A stretch of 64,000 bases of DNA from CAZEHS01 sp964649745 (GCA_964649745.1 CAZYQI010000003.1:101463-165462), one strand, 5' to 3'; counted from the first letter of the stretch, positions 50,073 through 59,384 are shown. Notes: generated by a model not told the origin, from the sequence alone. Translations and numbers: made by a program.

Positions 50073-52309
50073 TAGAATGCCCCCTGTCTGAAATTGATAT
50101 GTTCGATGAACAGTGACTCAAAATCCTCATTTTCTCCCAAATTCAACGCGGTCACCCTCTCTGTGGCTTTATATATCCACTGTCGAGCTTCCTTATTCAG
50201 CAGAAAATCACACAGCCCACCAAGGCAGGCGTTCCCCGCCATGGATACGATGCCAGTATCTACTTTCGGTAAAAGGCCGATGGTTATGAGATCCTTTGTG
50301 GCAATTTCCATAGAGAAACCGCCGGCTATGATGATTTGTTCCAAGTCATCGGACTGCCAACCCCGTTTTTTCAGTAAAACGTCAATGCCGGCCCGCAACG
50401 CCGCTTTAGCCAGCTGAAAGCTTCGAATATCCTGCTGTGTTATAACAACCCCCGGGCTTAGAAAAACCTCGGGCTCCTCTTCTTCAGCAAAGGTTCCGTC
50501 TGCTCCGATCAGGCCGTAGCGCAGCAGCTCTGCCAGCAGGCTTATCAGCCCAGAACCGCATAATCCCATGGGCTCCTTTCCACCTATGGTCTCCCAATGC
50601 CAGCGGCCGTTTCCCAAATACTGAACACGTTGTATTGCTCCCGGTACAGCGCCAATCCCTGCTGATCCTTCCAGGCTCTCAAAGGCAGGTCCTGCAGCTG
50701 CCGCGGTTACCCGTATGTCTTCTGCATTACCCAATGCCATTTCACCATTGGTACCCAAATCCAGGTATAAGGTTTTTTGAGGAGTCTTGTGGATACCGCT
50801 GTGCACCATGCCCGCAGTAAGATCGCCGCCGGTGAACGGCCCGGACCCCGGCAAGACGGATACGAAACCATTGCGGTTTGGCCACAGATCCCCTGCTTCT
50901 CCCTCTACAACCCCATGGACCCAGTGCCAATATGGCGCCCTGGCAAGACCCTCGGATGAAAGCCCCAACAGAATCTGTGCCATGGCATTATTGCCGGCAA
51001 ATGCTGTGATGGAAGGCTTTATATGATAATTGTCAGGATGGTCCAAGATCTGCTCCAAGCGTCGGCGGAGCATCGTTGTCATAGTCTGCTGCTTTGATGG
51101 ATCCGAAAGCCGTGAAATGATGTCGGCCCCATATACCCGCAAGGGATTGGAAAAGCCTTCTGTTTTGAGTATACGGCCGGTTTCAAGGTCAATGAACCGT
51201 ACGGCTATCGTCGTTGACCCGAGATCCACCGCTGCCCCCACCAGCATTTCATTATCCAGAGAATATCCGGTTATAATCCGTTCCCGCTGTATGAACCACC
51301 CGGCTGCCTGAATGTTTCCAACCGAATGAACACCTTTAAGGGCCTCCATACGGATCGATAAGGGGATTTTCTTTTGTGTGAAATAATCCGATGCATGAAT
51401 ACGGGATAGTATGGGTTCATTCACGATGGCTTCATTGATGCTTTCGAATGCCAACTGCCAAGAATCTCCTGCCGGTATCCACACCTTTGTATTTTGCTCT
51501 ACACCATGCACGCAGGCACGAACCCATTTCCGTTCGTCGGATTCCGACTGTATTTCCACAAGGCAGCGACCACAGACGCCCCGGCCTCCGCAGGGCGCAT
51601 CCGGAGCACACCCCGCTTCATTTAGAATTTTTAAGAGATTATCTCCTTGGACAGCATCAATCGCCGTAATTTCTCCATCGAAGATGATCTGCACCTGTAC
51701 ACGATTAATTCGGCGCAGACACTCCTTCCGGGTACAGGTGGAACACTCCTCATCATGGAGAGGAACGGTGCCACTGGCAGATGTCTCATAGAAATAGGCA
51801 AGACTTTTTACCGGTTCCATAAAACCGGGCTCGTTGTATTGTATTTCACCAGAGTTCACGCATAATGTGCCGACAATTTTGCCCGCCAGAGACAGGGGAT
51901 ATCCTGATCCCGGCATTTTTCGGGTAGTCATCCCCCACCCTTTAGACTTACATAGCTCTGCAATTTTCAGAAACTGATGCTGCACACCCTGTAGCAGCCA
52001 CTGATCTGCCAGCCCATCCAGGAGTGATACTTCCCATATCCGCCCCTGCCGGCTGAGGTCCTCCAATTCTTCAGATATCTCATGACCCAGGGTGACCGCA
52101 CAGTAAAATAAACCGGGTTCTCCATCGGGTTGAGGCTCCCGTATCTGCTCAAAACCCAGTGTTCCTTGCAGCTTGGGTTTAAGTGTATTTTCCCATTGGG
52201 TAATTTTCCTCAGTGCTTCGGCTCCGTCGGCGGTATCCGGATCGATTTGCAGCTGTTTCAATATATCTCCCGGATTAACTTTCATCCAGTCCAAATGAAG
52301 ACGTTCCAT
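50072..52309 (-). CDS. fused corrinoid-reactivase-like protein: MetH-activation-like + [2Fe-2S] + ASKHA ATPase (DUF4445)
   Basis: 745 aa. Residues 1-205 resemble the vitamin-B12-dependent methionine synthase activation fold (RKMPGSGYPLSL, FMEPVKSLAYFYE) and end in a Cys-rich ECSTCTRKEC. Residues about 206-290 are a plant-type [2Fe-2S] ferredoxin (CAPDAPCGGRGVCGRC, about 234-249). The remainder is the DUF4445/RACo ASKHA region with GAAVDLGSTTIAVR, YLDLGTNGEMALG and IIIAGGFSMEI. RACo-type proteins use ATP to reduce inactive cob(II)alamin cofactors in methyltransferases. The ATG at 52309 has GGAGG six bases upstream. No corrinoid protein or methyltransferase lies nearby. Partner unknown. Confidence 0.85.
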   Translation of the reverse strand: MERLHLDWMKVNPGDILKQLQIDPDTADGAEALRKITQWENTLKPKLQGTLGFEQIREPQPDGEPGLFYCAVTLGHEISEELEDLSRQGRIWEVSLLDGLADQWLLQGVQHQFLKIAELCKSKGWGMTTRKMPGSGYPLSLAGKIVGTLCVNSGEIQYNEPGFMEPVKSLAYFYETSASGTVPLHDEECSTCTRKECLRRINRVQVQIIFDGEITAIDAVQGDNLLKILNEAGCAPDAPCGGRGVCGRCLVEIQSESDERKWVRACVHGVEQNTKVWIPAGDSWQLAFESINEAIVNEPILSRIHASDYFTQKKIPLSIRMEALKGVHSVGNIQAAGWFIQRERIITGYSLDNEMLVGAAVDLGSTTIAVRFIDLETGRILKTEGFSNPLRVYGADIISRLSDPSKQQTMTTMLRRRLEQILDHPDNYHIKPSITAFAGNNAMAQILLGLSSEGLARAPYWHWVHGVVEGEAGDLWPNRNGFVSVLPGSGPFTGGDLTAGMVHSGIHKTPQKTLYLDLGTNGEMALGNAEDIRVTAAAAGPAFESLEGSAGIGAVPGAIQRVQYLGNGRWHWETIGGKEPMGLCGSGLISLLAELLRYGLIGADGTFAEEEEPEVFLSPGVVITQQDIRSFQLAKAALRAGIDVLLKKRGWQSDDLEQIIIAGGFSMEIATKDLITIGLLPKVDTGIVSMAGNACLGGLCDFLLNKEARQWIYKATERVTALNLGENEDFESLFIEHINFRQGAF

Positions 52310-52376
52310 GGTCATCCTCCATATCTGCAATTAAGACCATTATACGGCATATCCAAACAATCCCACACCTGCACTG

Positions 52377-52406
52377 AATAAAAAAGTTCCGCATTCCTGC
52401 GGAACT
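52377..52406 (-). terminator. terminator of the 131-aa protein gene
   Basis: AGTTCCGCA (52406-52398 on minus), short loop, TGCGGAACT (52393-52385), then a T run. Confidence 0.85.
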
Positions 52407-52426
52407 CTGGGAACATATGAACATCA

Positions 52427-52822
52427 CTACAGACGATCCGGGTCAATCCCTTCAATCACCCAGTCTTCACTGAGTTTTTCCCAGTTGCGTTTCGAAACGG
52501 CATCAATGAACCGTTCCTTGTGGTTGATATTCGCGTACTTTCCAATCTGTCGGATTTGACGCGTTACTTCAGGGTTCTCCATAATAAGGGCGCCTCTGGT
52601 CAGACCCGAATTATTGATTAGCTTCGTCCCTTCATAAAAAACATCTTCTGCCTGATGTCCCAAGGGTTTTGCATCCCGCATATCCACAATTATATTGAAC
52701 TTCCTGCCGATGGAGGCTAGAATGCGCTCGGATTCTTTGTACCATTGTTTCATCTCACTGGCATCCAGTACGCCGCAAAAGGTATGCTTCATGCCATAAT
52801 GGGTCAATTCGATATTATACAT
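52427..52822 (-). CDS. small protein of unknown function (STAS/SpoIIAA-like?)
   Basis: 131 aa, soluble, alternating strands and helices: FNIIVDMRDAKPLGHQAEDV then LTRGALIMENPEVTRQIRQIG. The pattern is reminiscent of STAS/SpoIIAA-like or DUF-type proteins found in anaerobes, but I cannot name a family with confidence. Its own terminator shows it is transcribed alone. It lies between the hydrogenase operon and the reactivase gene. Confidence 0.75.
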   Translation of the reverse strand: MYNIELTHYGMKHTFCGVLDASEMKQWYKESERILASIGRKFNIIVDMRDAKPLGHQAEDVFYEGTKLINNSGLTRGALIMENPEVTRQIRQIGKYANINHKERFIDAVSKRNWEKLSEDWVIEGIDPDRL

Positions 52823-52960
52823 ATTTCCTCCCCGTAAAACACTGTAGTGCTTTGATACCCGGGGCGTTTTCTGCTAAACAGGTTTCTGTATGAAAATTCT
52901 TGCCTTTATGAAAACAGGTCCAGAACCTACGACATCCTGTTACAATTCGTATTCCAAATG

Positions 52961-52981
52961 AAAAGGCCGGCTCGGGCCGGC
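52961..52981 (-). terminator. terminator of the hydrogenase operon
   Basis: Two GCCGGC half-sites (52966-52971 and 52976-52981) form a tight hairpin followed on the minus strand by CTTTTCATTT. Confidence 0.75.
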
Positions 52982-52997
52982 ACATTTCATTTAGTCA

Positions 52998-54740
52998 TCA
53001 GATTTTTTCTCTTGCCGTGTAGTGGGTGTGAAGCAAATGGTGCGCTTTTTCGCCGTAAGGCTTGCCCAGATACTCCTCATAGATTTTCTTAATCATGGGG
53101 TTATCGTGAGATTTTCGCAGCCCCTTTCCTTTATCCTCACTGTATATGGCCGCCTGACGCTTGCGCAGGATCTCCATGTTGCCGTGATGGTACGGCTGAC
53201 CGCCGCCGCCGATGCAGCCGCCGGGGCACGCCATGATTTCAATGGCATCATAGTGAAGCTCTCCGCTCTTGATTCCCTCCAACAGCTTGCGGGCATTGCC
53301 AAGCTCGTGAGCGATGCCGATGCGGAGGGTCATGTCGCCAACCTTCACCTCGGCGGAACGAATGCCTTCCATACCGCGCAGCTGTTCAAAATCAACTTTT
53401 TCAAGGATTTCGCCGGTTACCCACTCATAGGCGGTGCGGACGGCTGCTTCAATAACACCGCCGGTGGTTCCGAAAATAACGGAGGCCCCGGTGGATTCCC
53501 CCAGAATGCTGTCGAACTCCCCTTCCGGCAGGGTCGAGAAGTCAATTCCCATGGCTTTCATCATGGCGCCGAATTCCCGGGTAGTTACAACGATATCCAC
53601 GTCCCGCATCATATCCTCGCTGAGCTCCGGACGGGCCGCTTCCGCTTTTTTCGCCAGACAGGGCATGATGGATACCACCACCATATCCTTGGGATCCACA
53701 CCGATTTTTTCAGCGTAATAGGTTTTGGCTACGGCCCCCAGCATGATCTGGGGGGATTTGCAGGTGGATGGGATGTCCAACATATCCGGGAACTGATGCT
53801 CGAAGAACTTGACCCACGCCGGGCAGCAGCTGGTGAGGATGGGCAGTGTTCCGTTATGGGTAAGACGGTGTACCAGCTCGCTGGCCTCCTCCATAATGGT
53901 GAGGTCGGCGGCGAAATCGGTGTCGAACACCGCATCGAAGCCCATACGGCGCATGCCGGTGGCCAGCTGTCCGGTGGTGATGGTGCCGGGCTCCATTCCG
54001 AAGAGTTCCCCGATGGCTACCCGAATGGCCGGAGCCGCCTGGACCACCACATGCTTCTTCGGATTGTTCAGGGCGGCCCATACCTTTTGGGTGTTGTTCA
54101 CTTCGGTAAGGGCAGCAGTAGGACATACGGCAACGCACTGTCCGCAATAGGTGCAGCTGGTTTCCACCATGGGCAGGTTGAAGGCGGGGCCGACGAAGGC
54201 ATCAAATCCCCGGTTTTGGCCGGACAGGATGTTGCAGGTCTGCACATCGTTGCACATGGTTTCACAGCGGCGGCACATGATGCATTTGTTGGGGTTTTTT
54301 ACGATGGCCAGACTTGAGGTATCCTTGGGATAGTCCATCTGGTATCCTTCCCACTTGATTTCTCGAACGCCAAGCTCCTGAGCCAGGGCTTGCAGATCAC
54401 AGTCCAGGTTTTTGGGACACGTGAGGCATTCCTTGGGGTGGTTGGAAAGCATAAGCTCCACTGCCATGCGCCTTCCTGTCATGGCCCGTACCGTATCGGT
54501 GCGCACCACCATACCCTCGGTTACTTTGTCGGAGCAGGAAGGAACCAGAGCCGGACGCCCTTCAACCTCCACCATGCATACCCGGCAGGAGGCGGTTTGG
54601 TTCACAATGCCGAAATCGGCGAGCTTGAGGTGGCACAGGGTTGGTATATGGACATTGACCAATTTGGCTGCTTCAAGAATCGTGGACCCTTCAGGTACGG
54701 ACACAGGATTCCCGTTAATGCTGAGATTTATCATTTTCAT
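52998..54740 (-). CDS. hydA: [FeFe] hydrogenase catalytic subunit, NADH-linked multimeric type
   Basis: 580 aa. An N-terminal [2Fe-2S] domain (C in HIPTLCHL and TASCRVCMVEVEG) is followed by a His/Cys [4Fe-4S] domain (NHPKECLTCPKNLDC), two [4Fe-4S] motifs (CIMCRRCETMC and CTYCGQCVAVC) and the H-cluster domain with TSCCPAW, MPCLAKKAE and MACPGGCIGGGGQP (from about 503). It reduces protons to H2. With HydB and HydC it forms the cytosolic, probably electron-bifurcating complex using NADH and reduced ferredoxin. I chose the ATG at 54740, with GGAGG nine bases before it, over an in-frame upstream start inside hydB. Last gene of the operon. Confidence 0.95.
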   Translation of the reverse strand: MKMINLSINGNPVSVPEGSTILEAAKLVNVHIPTLCHLKLADFGIVNQTASCRVCMVEVEGRPALVPSCSDKVTEGMVVRTDTVRAMTGRRMAVELMLSNHPKECLTCPKNLDCDLQALAQELGVREIKWEGYQMDYPKDTSSLAIVKNPNKCIMCRRCETMCNDVQTCNILSGQNRGFDAFVGPAFNLPMVETSCTYCGQCVAVCPTAALTEVNNTQKVWAALNNPKKHVVVQAAPAIRVAIGELFGMEPGTITTGQLATGMRRMGFDAVFDTDFAADLTIMEEASELVHRLTHNGTLPILTSCCPAWVKFFEHQFPDMLDIPSTCKSPQIMLGAVAKTYYAEKIGVDPKDMVVVSIMPCLAKKAEAARPELSEDMMRDVDIVVTTREFGAMMKAMGIDFSTLPEGEFDSILGESTGASVIFGTTGGVIEAAVRTAYEWVTGEILEKVDFEQLRGMEGIRSAEVKVGDMTLRIGIAHELGNARKLLEGIKSGELHYDAIEIMACPGGCIGGGGQPYHHGNMEILRKRQAAIYSEDKGKGLRKSHDNPMIKKIYEEYLGKPYGEKAHHLLHTHYTAREKI

Positions 54741-54753
54741 CACTGCGTACCTC

Positions 54754-56541
54754 CTAAGGCTTGATGACTGCATCAAATTTGCAGGCCTTGAAGCAGGCTC
54801 CGCACTTGATGCACTTGGTCTGGTCTATGACGTGGGCTTCCTTGGGCTTGCTGGTGATGCACTTAACCGGGCAAACCCGGGCACAGGCTGTGCAGCCTAC
54901 GCACTTTTCAGGTATGATTTCGTACTTGGCCAGGCCCTTGCAGCTTCCTGTGAGGCACTTTTTATCAACAATGTGGGATTGGTACTCGTCGTGGAAGAAA
55001 TGCAGCGTACTGAGGATTGGGTTCGGGGCCGTCTGTCCAAGACCGCAAAGGGCGGTATCCTTCACCATTCTGGCTAACTGCTCCAGATTGGTCAGGTCCT
55101 CCAACTCCCCCTCCCCGTTTGTGATCCGTTCAAGGATCTCAAACATCCGCTTCGTTCCGATACGGCAGGGGGTGCACTTGCCGCAGGATTCATCCTGGGT
55201 GAAGTCCAGATAGAACTTGGCAATATCCACCATACAGTTGTCTTCATCCATGACAATCATACCCCCGGAACCCATCATGGACCCGATGGCCTTCAGGCTC
55301 TCGTAATCGATGGGGGTATCCAGGTCTTCAACGGTGATGACGCCCCCGGAAGGACCGCCTGTTTGAACGGCTTTAAACTTTTTGCCGTCCCGGATGCCGC
55401 CGCCGATATCGAAGATGATCTCACGGAGGGTGGTTCCCATGGGTACCTCCACCAGGCCCACGTTCTGCACCTTACCTGCCAGGGCAAACACCTTGGTGCC
55501 CTTGCTGGTGGCGGTTCCAATGCTGGAGAACCAGTCCGACCCTTTTAGAATGATGGGAGGAATATTGGCAAAGGTTTCTACGTTATTCACCGAGGTGGGC
55601 TTGTCTTTATAGCCTTTTTCCGACGGGAACGGGGGCTTTTTCGTAGGCTCCCCCCGTTTGCCTTCAACCGAGTGGATCAGGGCAGTTTCTTCACCGCAAA
55701 CGAAGGCCCCTGCACCGAACCGGATCATGATATCGAAATCAAAGCCCGAGCCGAAAATATCCTTGCCCAGAAGACCGTATTCCCGAGCCTGCTCCAGGGC
55801 CACTTCAAGCCGTTTGATGGCCAGTGGGTATTCCGCACGGATATAGATGATGCCGTGATTGGCTCCGGTGGCATAGCCGCCGATGGCCATGGCTTCCAGC
55901 ACGCTGTGAGGATCTCCCTCCAGAATGGAACGGTCCATGAAGGCACCGGGGTCGCCCTCGTCCGCGTTGCAGATGATGTATTTTTCATTCCCGGGGGATT
56001 TTCGGGTCATATCCCATTTCAGACCTGAAGAAAACCCGCCGCCCCCTCTGCCGCGAAGTCCACTGTCCTTCACAACCTTACAGACCTGCTCCGGAGTCAT
56101 CTCCGCCAATACCTTGCCAAGGGCTTCATAGCCCTGGAAGCCTATGTACTCGTCGATGTTTTCCGGGTCGATCATACCGCAGTTTCGGAGCGCGATACGG
56201 TACTGTTTCTTGTAAAAATCCATGTCCTTGTCACTGAGGGCTTTTTCGCCGGCCCCCTTATAGAACAGCCGCTCAACCTTACGGCCTTTGACGATATGCT
56301 CCCGGACGATTTCCTCCGCATCCTCAGGCCGCACCCGCACGTAAACCGTGTTATCCGGCAAGATCTTGACGATGGTTCCTTCGCCGCAGAATCCGAAGCA
56401 CCCGGTTCGTACAACCTGGGTTTCCTTCTCGTATCCTGCATCCTTCACCGCTTGGGTAAAGCTATCAATCAGCCGGTCGCTGTCCAGTGAAACACAGCCG
56501 GTTCCACCGCAGACCAGTATGTGACTTGTGAAAGTACTCAT
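54754..56541 (-). CDS. hydB: hydrogenase/NADH dehydrogenase flavoprotein subunit (NuoF-like)
   Basis: 595 aa. A thioredoxin-like [2Fe-2S] N-terminus (VCGGTGCVS, then TGCFGFCGEG) is followed by the NuoF core: GLRGRGGGGFSSGLKW for NADH, ICNADEGDPGAFMDR for FMN, and ESCGKCTPCRIGTKR for [4Fe-4S]. A C-terminal two-cluster ferredoxin follows (CVGCTACARVCP and CIKCGACFKAC). It oxidises NADH and distributes electrons in the HydABC complex. AGGAGGAG precedes the ATG. It lies 13 bp before hydA. Confidence 0.95.
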   Translation of the reverse strand: MSTFTSHILVCGGTGCVSLDSDRLIDSFTQAVKDAGYEKETQVVRTGCFGFCGEGTIVKILPDNTVYVRVRPEDAEEIVREHIVKGRKVERLFYKGAGEKALSDKDMDFYKKQYRIALRNCGMIDPENIDEYIGFQGYEALGKVLAEMTPEQVCKVVKDSGLRGRGGGGFSSGLKWDMTRKSPGNEKYIICNADEGDPGAFMDRSILEGDPHSVLEAMAIGGYATGANHGIIYIRAEYPLAIKRLEVALEQAREYGLLGKDIFGSGFDFDIMIRFGAGAFVCGEETALIHSVEGKRGEPTKKPPFPSEKGYKDKPTSVNNVETFANIPPIILKGSDWFSSIGTATSKGTKVFALAGKVQNVGLVEVPMGTTLREIIFDIGGGIRDGKKFKAVQTGGPSGGVITVEDLDTPIDYESLKAIGSMMGSGGMIVMDEDNCMVDIAKFYLDFTQDESCGKCTPCRIGTKRMFEILERITNGEGELEDLTNLEQLARMVKDTALCGLGQTAPNPILSTLHFFHDEYQSHIVDKKCLTGSCKGLAKYEIIPEKCVGCTACARVCPVKCITSKPKEAHVIDQTKCIKCGACFKACKFDAVIKP

Positions 56542-56562
56542 TCGGCTCCTCCTCCCTTTGAA

Positions 56563-56955
56563 TCAGGCTTTACTGAAAGACTTGATCAGCATGGAATCCT
56601 CCAGCAGTTGTTTTTCCATGACATGCTTACGGATAATCTCCCGGCCTTTTTCTTCATCAACATTGCCGTAGAGAACCGGTTCCATGCCGGGAACATTGAC
56701 CTGAATCACAGGTTCGGAGTGGCAGTAGCCCATGCAGCCCACACGGACCAGCCGCACGTTCTTAAGCCCCTGCTTCTGCACCTCATCCATCATAGCATTA
56801 AGGGTTTCACGGGCTCCGGCGGCAATACCGCAGGTAGCCAAACCCACCATGATTTCCGCCGTATCATCACCCAGGGCTCCGCTTTCACGGAGATTCACCT
56901 TGTCCTGCTGCATTTCTCTTATCTTTTTCAATTCATCCAAGGATTTGATTGCCAT
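56563..56955 (-). CDS. [2Fe-2S] thioredoxin-like ferredoxin domain protein of the hydrogenase operon
   Basis: 130 aa. The cysteines are arranged as in thioredoxin-fold [2Fe-2S] ferredoxins: LATCGIAAG and RVGCMGYCHSEP. These resemble the N-terminal domain of HydB/NuoF, so it is probably an extra electron-transfer subunit or carrier for the complex. GGGGAGG precedes the ATG. It sits between hydC and hydB, with short gaps on both sides. Confidence 0.88.
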   Translation of the reverse strand: MAIKSLDELKKIREMQQDKVNLRESGALGDDTAEIMVGLATCGIAAGARETLNAMMDEVQKQGLKNVRLVRVGCMGYCHSEPVIQVNVPGMEPVLYGNVDEEKGREIIRKHVMEKQLLEDSMLIKSFSKA

Positions 56956-56967
56956 ATGGGTCCTCCC

Positions 56968-57474
56968 CTACCGGTACGAATTCAGGATGCCGACAACATC
57001 CTCCTCTTTTACATGACCATAGACCTTTTCGTCAATCAGCATGATGGGAGCCAAGCCACAAGCTCCAAGACAGCGCACATCCTTCAATGTGAACAGCTTG
57101 TCTGCAGTGGTTTCGCCGGTACCTACTCCCAGCTCATTCTTGAATTTGTCGATGATCTTAGTGGACCCTTTTACAAAACACGCCGTACCCATGCATACAT
57201 TGATTACGTGTTTCCCCTGTGGAGTTGTTGTGAAGTACGAGTAGAAGCTGACAACCCCGAAAACCTCCGCTCCCGAAATACCGATTTTTCGGGCAACAAA
57301 CAACTGCACCTCCATAGGAAGATATCCGAAGAGATGCTGCGCCTTATGCAGAACGTGGATCAATGAACCCTTTGGATCCTCCAGTGAAGTGATATACGCT
57401 TCAAGCTGGTCGTACGTTTCCTTTGGCAGATCCGGAACACTGATTGTTCTTGCTCTGGCCTTTGCTTTAGACAT
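56968..57474 (-). CDS. hydC: hydrogenase/NADH dehydrogenase 24-kDa subunit (NuoE-like)
   Basis: 168 aa. Helical N-terminal domain (ALL-helical HVLHKAQHLFGYLP), then a thioredoxin-like [2Fe-2S] domain with CMGTACFVKGS and CLGACGLAP, the four cluster ligands. It is the small electron-transfer subunit of the NADH-linked [FeFe] hydrogenase. First gene of hydC-[2Fe-2S]-hydB-hydA. I could not identify a convincing promoter in the short upstream gap. Confidence 0.94.
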   Translation of the reverse strand: MSKAKARARTISVPDLPKETYDQLEAYITSLEDPKGSLIHVLHKAQHLFGYLPMEVQLFVARKIGISGAEVFGVVSFYSYFTTTPQGKHVINVCMGTACFVKGSTKIIDKFKNELGVGTGETTADKLFTLKDVRCLGACGLAPIMLIDEKVYGHVKEEDVVGILNSYR

Positions 57475-57567
57475 ACACCCACCATCCTTTCAATAGCTTG
57501 GTCACCATAGTTGTATTACCCTGCCCCTTTATGCCTTAACCATTTTTCTGAAATGATTCACTAAATC

Positions 57568-58446
57568 CTATGGAATCAGTATTTCGCCTTCAAGGACTGT
57601 TACCGCCCGGCCTCCAACCCATATTTCGGGGACTTCGGGCCCTCCAACGGAAACCTGTATCCGACTGGGCCGCCCCATCCAATCCCCCTGATTAGCAGTA
57701 AATACGGTAGCGTCATTCGTTTTCCATCCGTGATAATGCAGGCATGCTCCCAAGGCCCCGTTGGATGTCCCGGTTGCAGCTTCCTCCGGAATACCGCAGG
57801 AGGGAGCAAAGTTCCGACACCACACAGAACCGTCTTTCTCCACAGCAAATGCATGAACGCCGGTTACCTGTTCCCTTTGGCTCAGTTCACTTAGCCTTAT
57901 CATGTCCGGTTTCAATGCCTTCAATGCATTTACCGATTGCATCGGCAGCATGATATCCGGCAACCCCGTGGACCAGCTTTCCGGTTTCTCAAGAATCTCT
58001 GGAATCCCTATGGCCCCCGGTTCTGTCCCCATGACCTCCGCCAATTCCATAACAGCGTTATAGACCTTGATTTGCTTTGGAGCTGCCTGCCGCATGAGGA
58101 TTCCCCCTTCGGGATCAATAATAATCTCCAACAGACCTGCTTTGGTTTTCTGCATCAGCCGTCCTTTCTCCTTGGGGATCATCCCTAATTCACTCAACAG
58201 ATGAAACGTAGCAATGGTGGCATGCCCACATAGGTCAACCTCCTCAATCGGTGTAAAAAAGCGGACTTCAAAATCGTAGCCATCGTCGCCAGGAAACACG
58301 AAGGCGGTCTCTGAGAGGCTCATCTCCATGGCAATCTTCTGCATCTGATCATCCGACAACCCTACCGCACTGGGGAGTACCCCTGCCGGATTTCCTCCAA
58401 AGGGCCTGTCTGTAAATGCATCTACCTGATAGATTTTCTTTTTCAT
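57568..58446 (-). CDS. PhzF-family isomerase-like protein
   Basis: 292 aa. The start QVDAFTDRPFGGNPAGVL, the catalytic-Glu segment MSLSETAFVFP, VDLCGHATIATFHLL and AATGTSNGALG are the PhzF/diaminopimelate-epimerase fold signatures. PhzF isomerises a phenazine precursor, but most family members in bacteria without phenazine genes have no known substrate, and no such genes are here. AGGAGG precedes the ATG. Divergent from the lipoprotein gene. Confidence 0.92.
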   Translation of the reverse strand: MKKKIYQVDAFTDRPFGGNPAGVLPSAVGLSDDQMQKIAMEMSLSETAFVFPGDDGYDFEVRFFTPIEEVDLCGHATIATFHLLSELGMIPKEKGRLMQKTKAGLLEIIIDPEGGILMRQAAPKQIKVYNAVMELAEVMGTEPGAIGIPEILEKPESWSTGLPDIMLPMQSVNALKALKPDMIRLSELSQREQVTGVHAFAVEKDGSVWCRNFAPSCGIPEEAATGTSNGALGACLHYHGWKTNDATVFTANQGDWMGRPSRIQVSVGGPEVPEIWVGGRAVTVLEGEILIP

Positions 58447-58590
58447 CGCGTTCCTCCTGCTCTGCCGATTTATTATTCTAAATGAAAGTGTTCTTGATAT
58501 CTTTGTAAATTCCTACCCTACGATTGAAAAAAACGAAAAATGATTATTGAATAACCTGCCGGGTATAACTGAGTTCAAAGAGGTGATTGA

Positions 58591-58956
58591 TTGAAGAAAG
58601 CAGCATACATCCTCGTCTTAACGGTACTATTGATGCTATATGGATGTGCCGGATCCTCAAGCCAACAGGCCACGCCTTCTGCTGAGCCTGCGGCAACTGA
58701 ATCCCAGCTACCGACAGCTGACCCGGCCCTGGAAATGACGCTGGAAGACCTGGCGAAGTTCAACGGCAAGGATGGCGTTAAAGCTTACATTGCAGTAGAT
58801 GGGGTGGTTTATGACGTAACAGAAGTTCCTCCGTGGGCAGGCGGGATTCATCAAGGCAGCTATCAGGCTGGCATCGATGCCAGCGATCTGATAACAAAAT
58901 CCCCTCACGGCAAAAAAGTCTTGGAAAAGCTTACGGTTGTTGGTAAAATCAATTAA
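58591..58956 (+). CDS. cytochrome b5-like heme-binding lipoprotein
   Basis: 121 aa starting at TTG with GAGGTG upstream. A lipoprotein signal with lipobox LYGC (C19), a Ser/Thr/Ala/Pro linker (about 20-45), and a cytochrome-b5-like domain: LAKFNGKDGVKAYIAVDG, VYDVTEVPPW, then H87 in IHQGS and H106 in SPHGKK as likely axial ligands. It would sit on the outer face of the membrane. Role unknown; perhaps heme or steroid-like ligand binding, or electron transfer. It is followed by a small coiled-coil protein gene. Confidence 0.88.
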   Translation: MKKAAYILVLTVLLMLYGCAGSSSQQATPSAEPAATESQLPTADPALEMTLEDLAKFNGKDGVKAYIAVDGVVYDVTEVPPWAGGIHQGSYQAGIDASDLITKSPHGKKVLEKLTVVGKIN

Positions 58957-58997
58957 TAGCATGATCATTCAATCACACAACTTAAGGAGGAGCCCTG

Positions 58998-59300
58998 ATG
59001 AGTTTTTTAAAAAATCTTTCCGAGAAAGCAGTATCCACCGCCCAAGCCATAGGGAGTAAATCTCAAGACATGGTGGAAATCGGCAAATACAAGATGACGA
59101 TTTCCCAAATTGAAGGGGATATCAAAAAGCTGAAATTCGAAATCGGCGAGTTGGTCTATGATGCGTATTCTAAATCTCAAGAATACCCCGGCGAACTGAT
59201 CGGTAAAATCAATCAGGATATCACCGCTAAATTTGCAGAGATTGAAGACCTGAAGGTAAAAATCCAGGAAATCGGCGATAAACCAGAAGCTGCTGAATAG
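58998..59300 (+). CDS. small coiled-coil protein of unknown function
   Basis: 100 aa, no signal peptide, strongly charged and helical: KMTISQIEGDIKKLKFEIGE and QDITAKFAEIEDLKVKIQ. It resembles the N-terminal coiled-coil part of clostridial zinc-ribbon proteins but has no cysteines. AAGGAGGAG precedes the ATG. A clean terminator follows. It may be co-transcribed with the lipoprotein gene 41 bp upstream. Confidence 0.8.
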   Translation: MSFLKNLSEKAVSTAQAIGSKSQDMVEIGKYKMTISQIEGDIKKLKFEIGELVYDAYSKSQEYPGELIGKINQDITAKFAEIEDLKVKIQEIGDKPEAAE

Positions 59301-59315
59301 AAGATACTCAAACCG

Positions 59316-59346
59316 AACCCTCCATACTCCATGGAGGGTTTTTCTT
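59316..59346 (+). terminator. terminator after the coiled-coil protein gene
   Basis: AACCCTCCAT (59316-59325), 5-base loop, ATGGAGGGTT (59331-59340), then TTTCTTT. Confidence 0.88.
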
Positions 59347-59355
59347 TGAAAGAAA

Positions 59356-59384
59356 TTGAAATTGTCTGAAATTTAGGATATAAC
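59356..59384 (+). promoter_or_regulatory. promoter of the CHAD gene
   Basis: -35 TTGAAA (59356-59361), 17-bp spacer, -10 TATAAC (59379-59384). Confidence 0.65.

Noticed and set aside
53022..54317. 431-codon plus-strand frame opposite hydA
   Set aside because: The opposite strand encodes all hydrogenase motifs; this frame has no recognisable domain.
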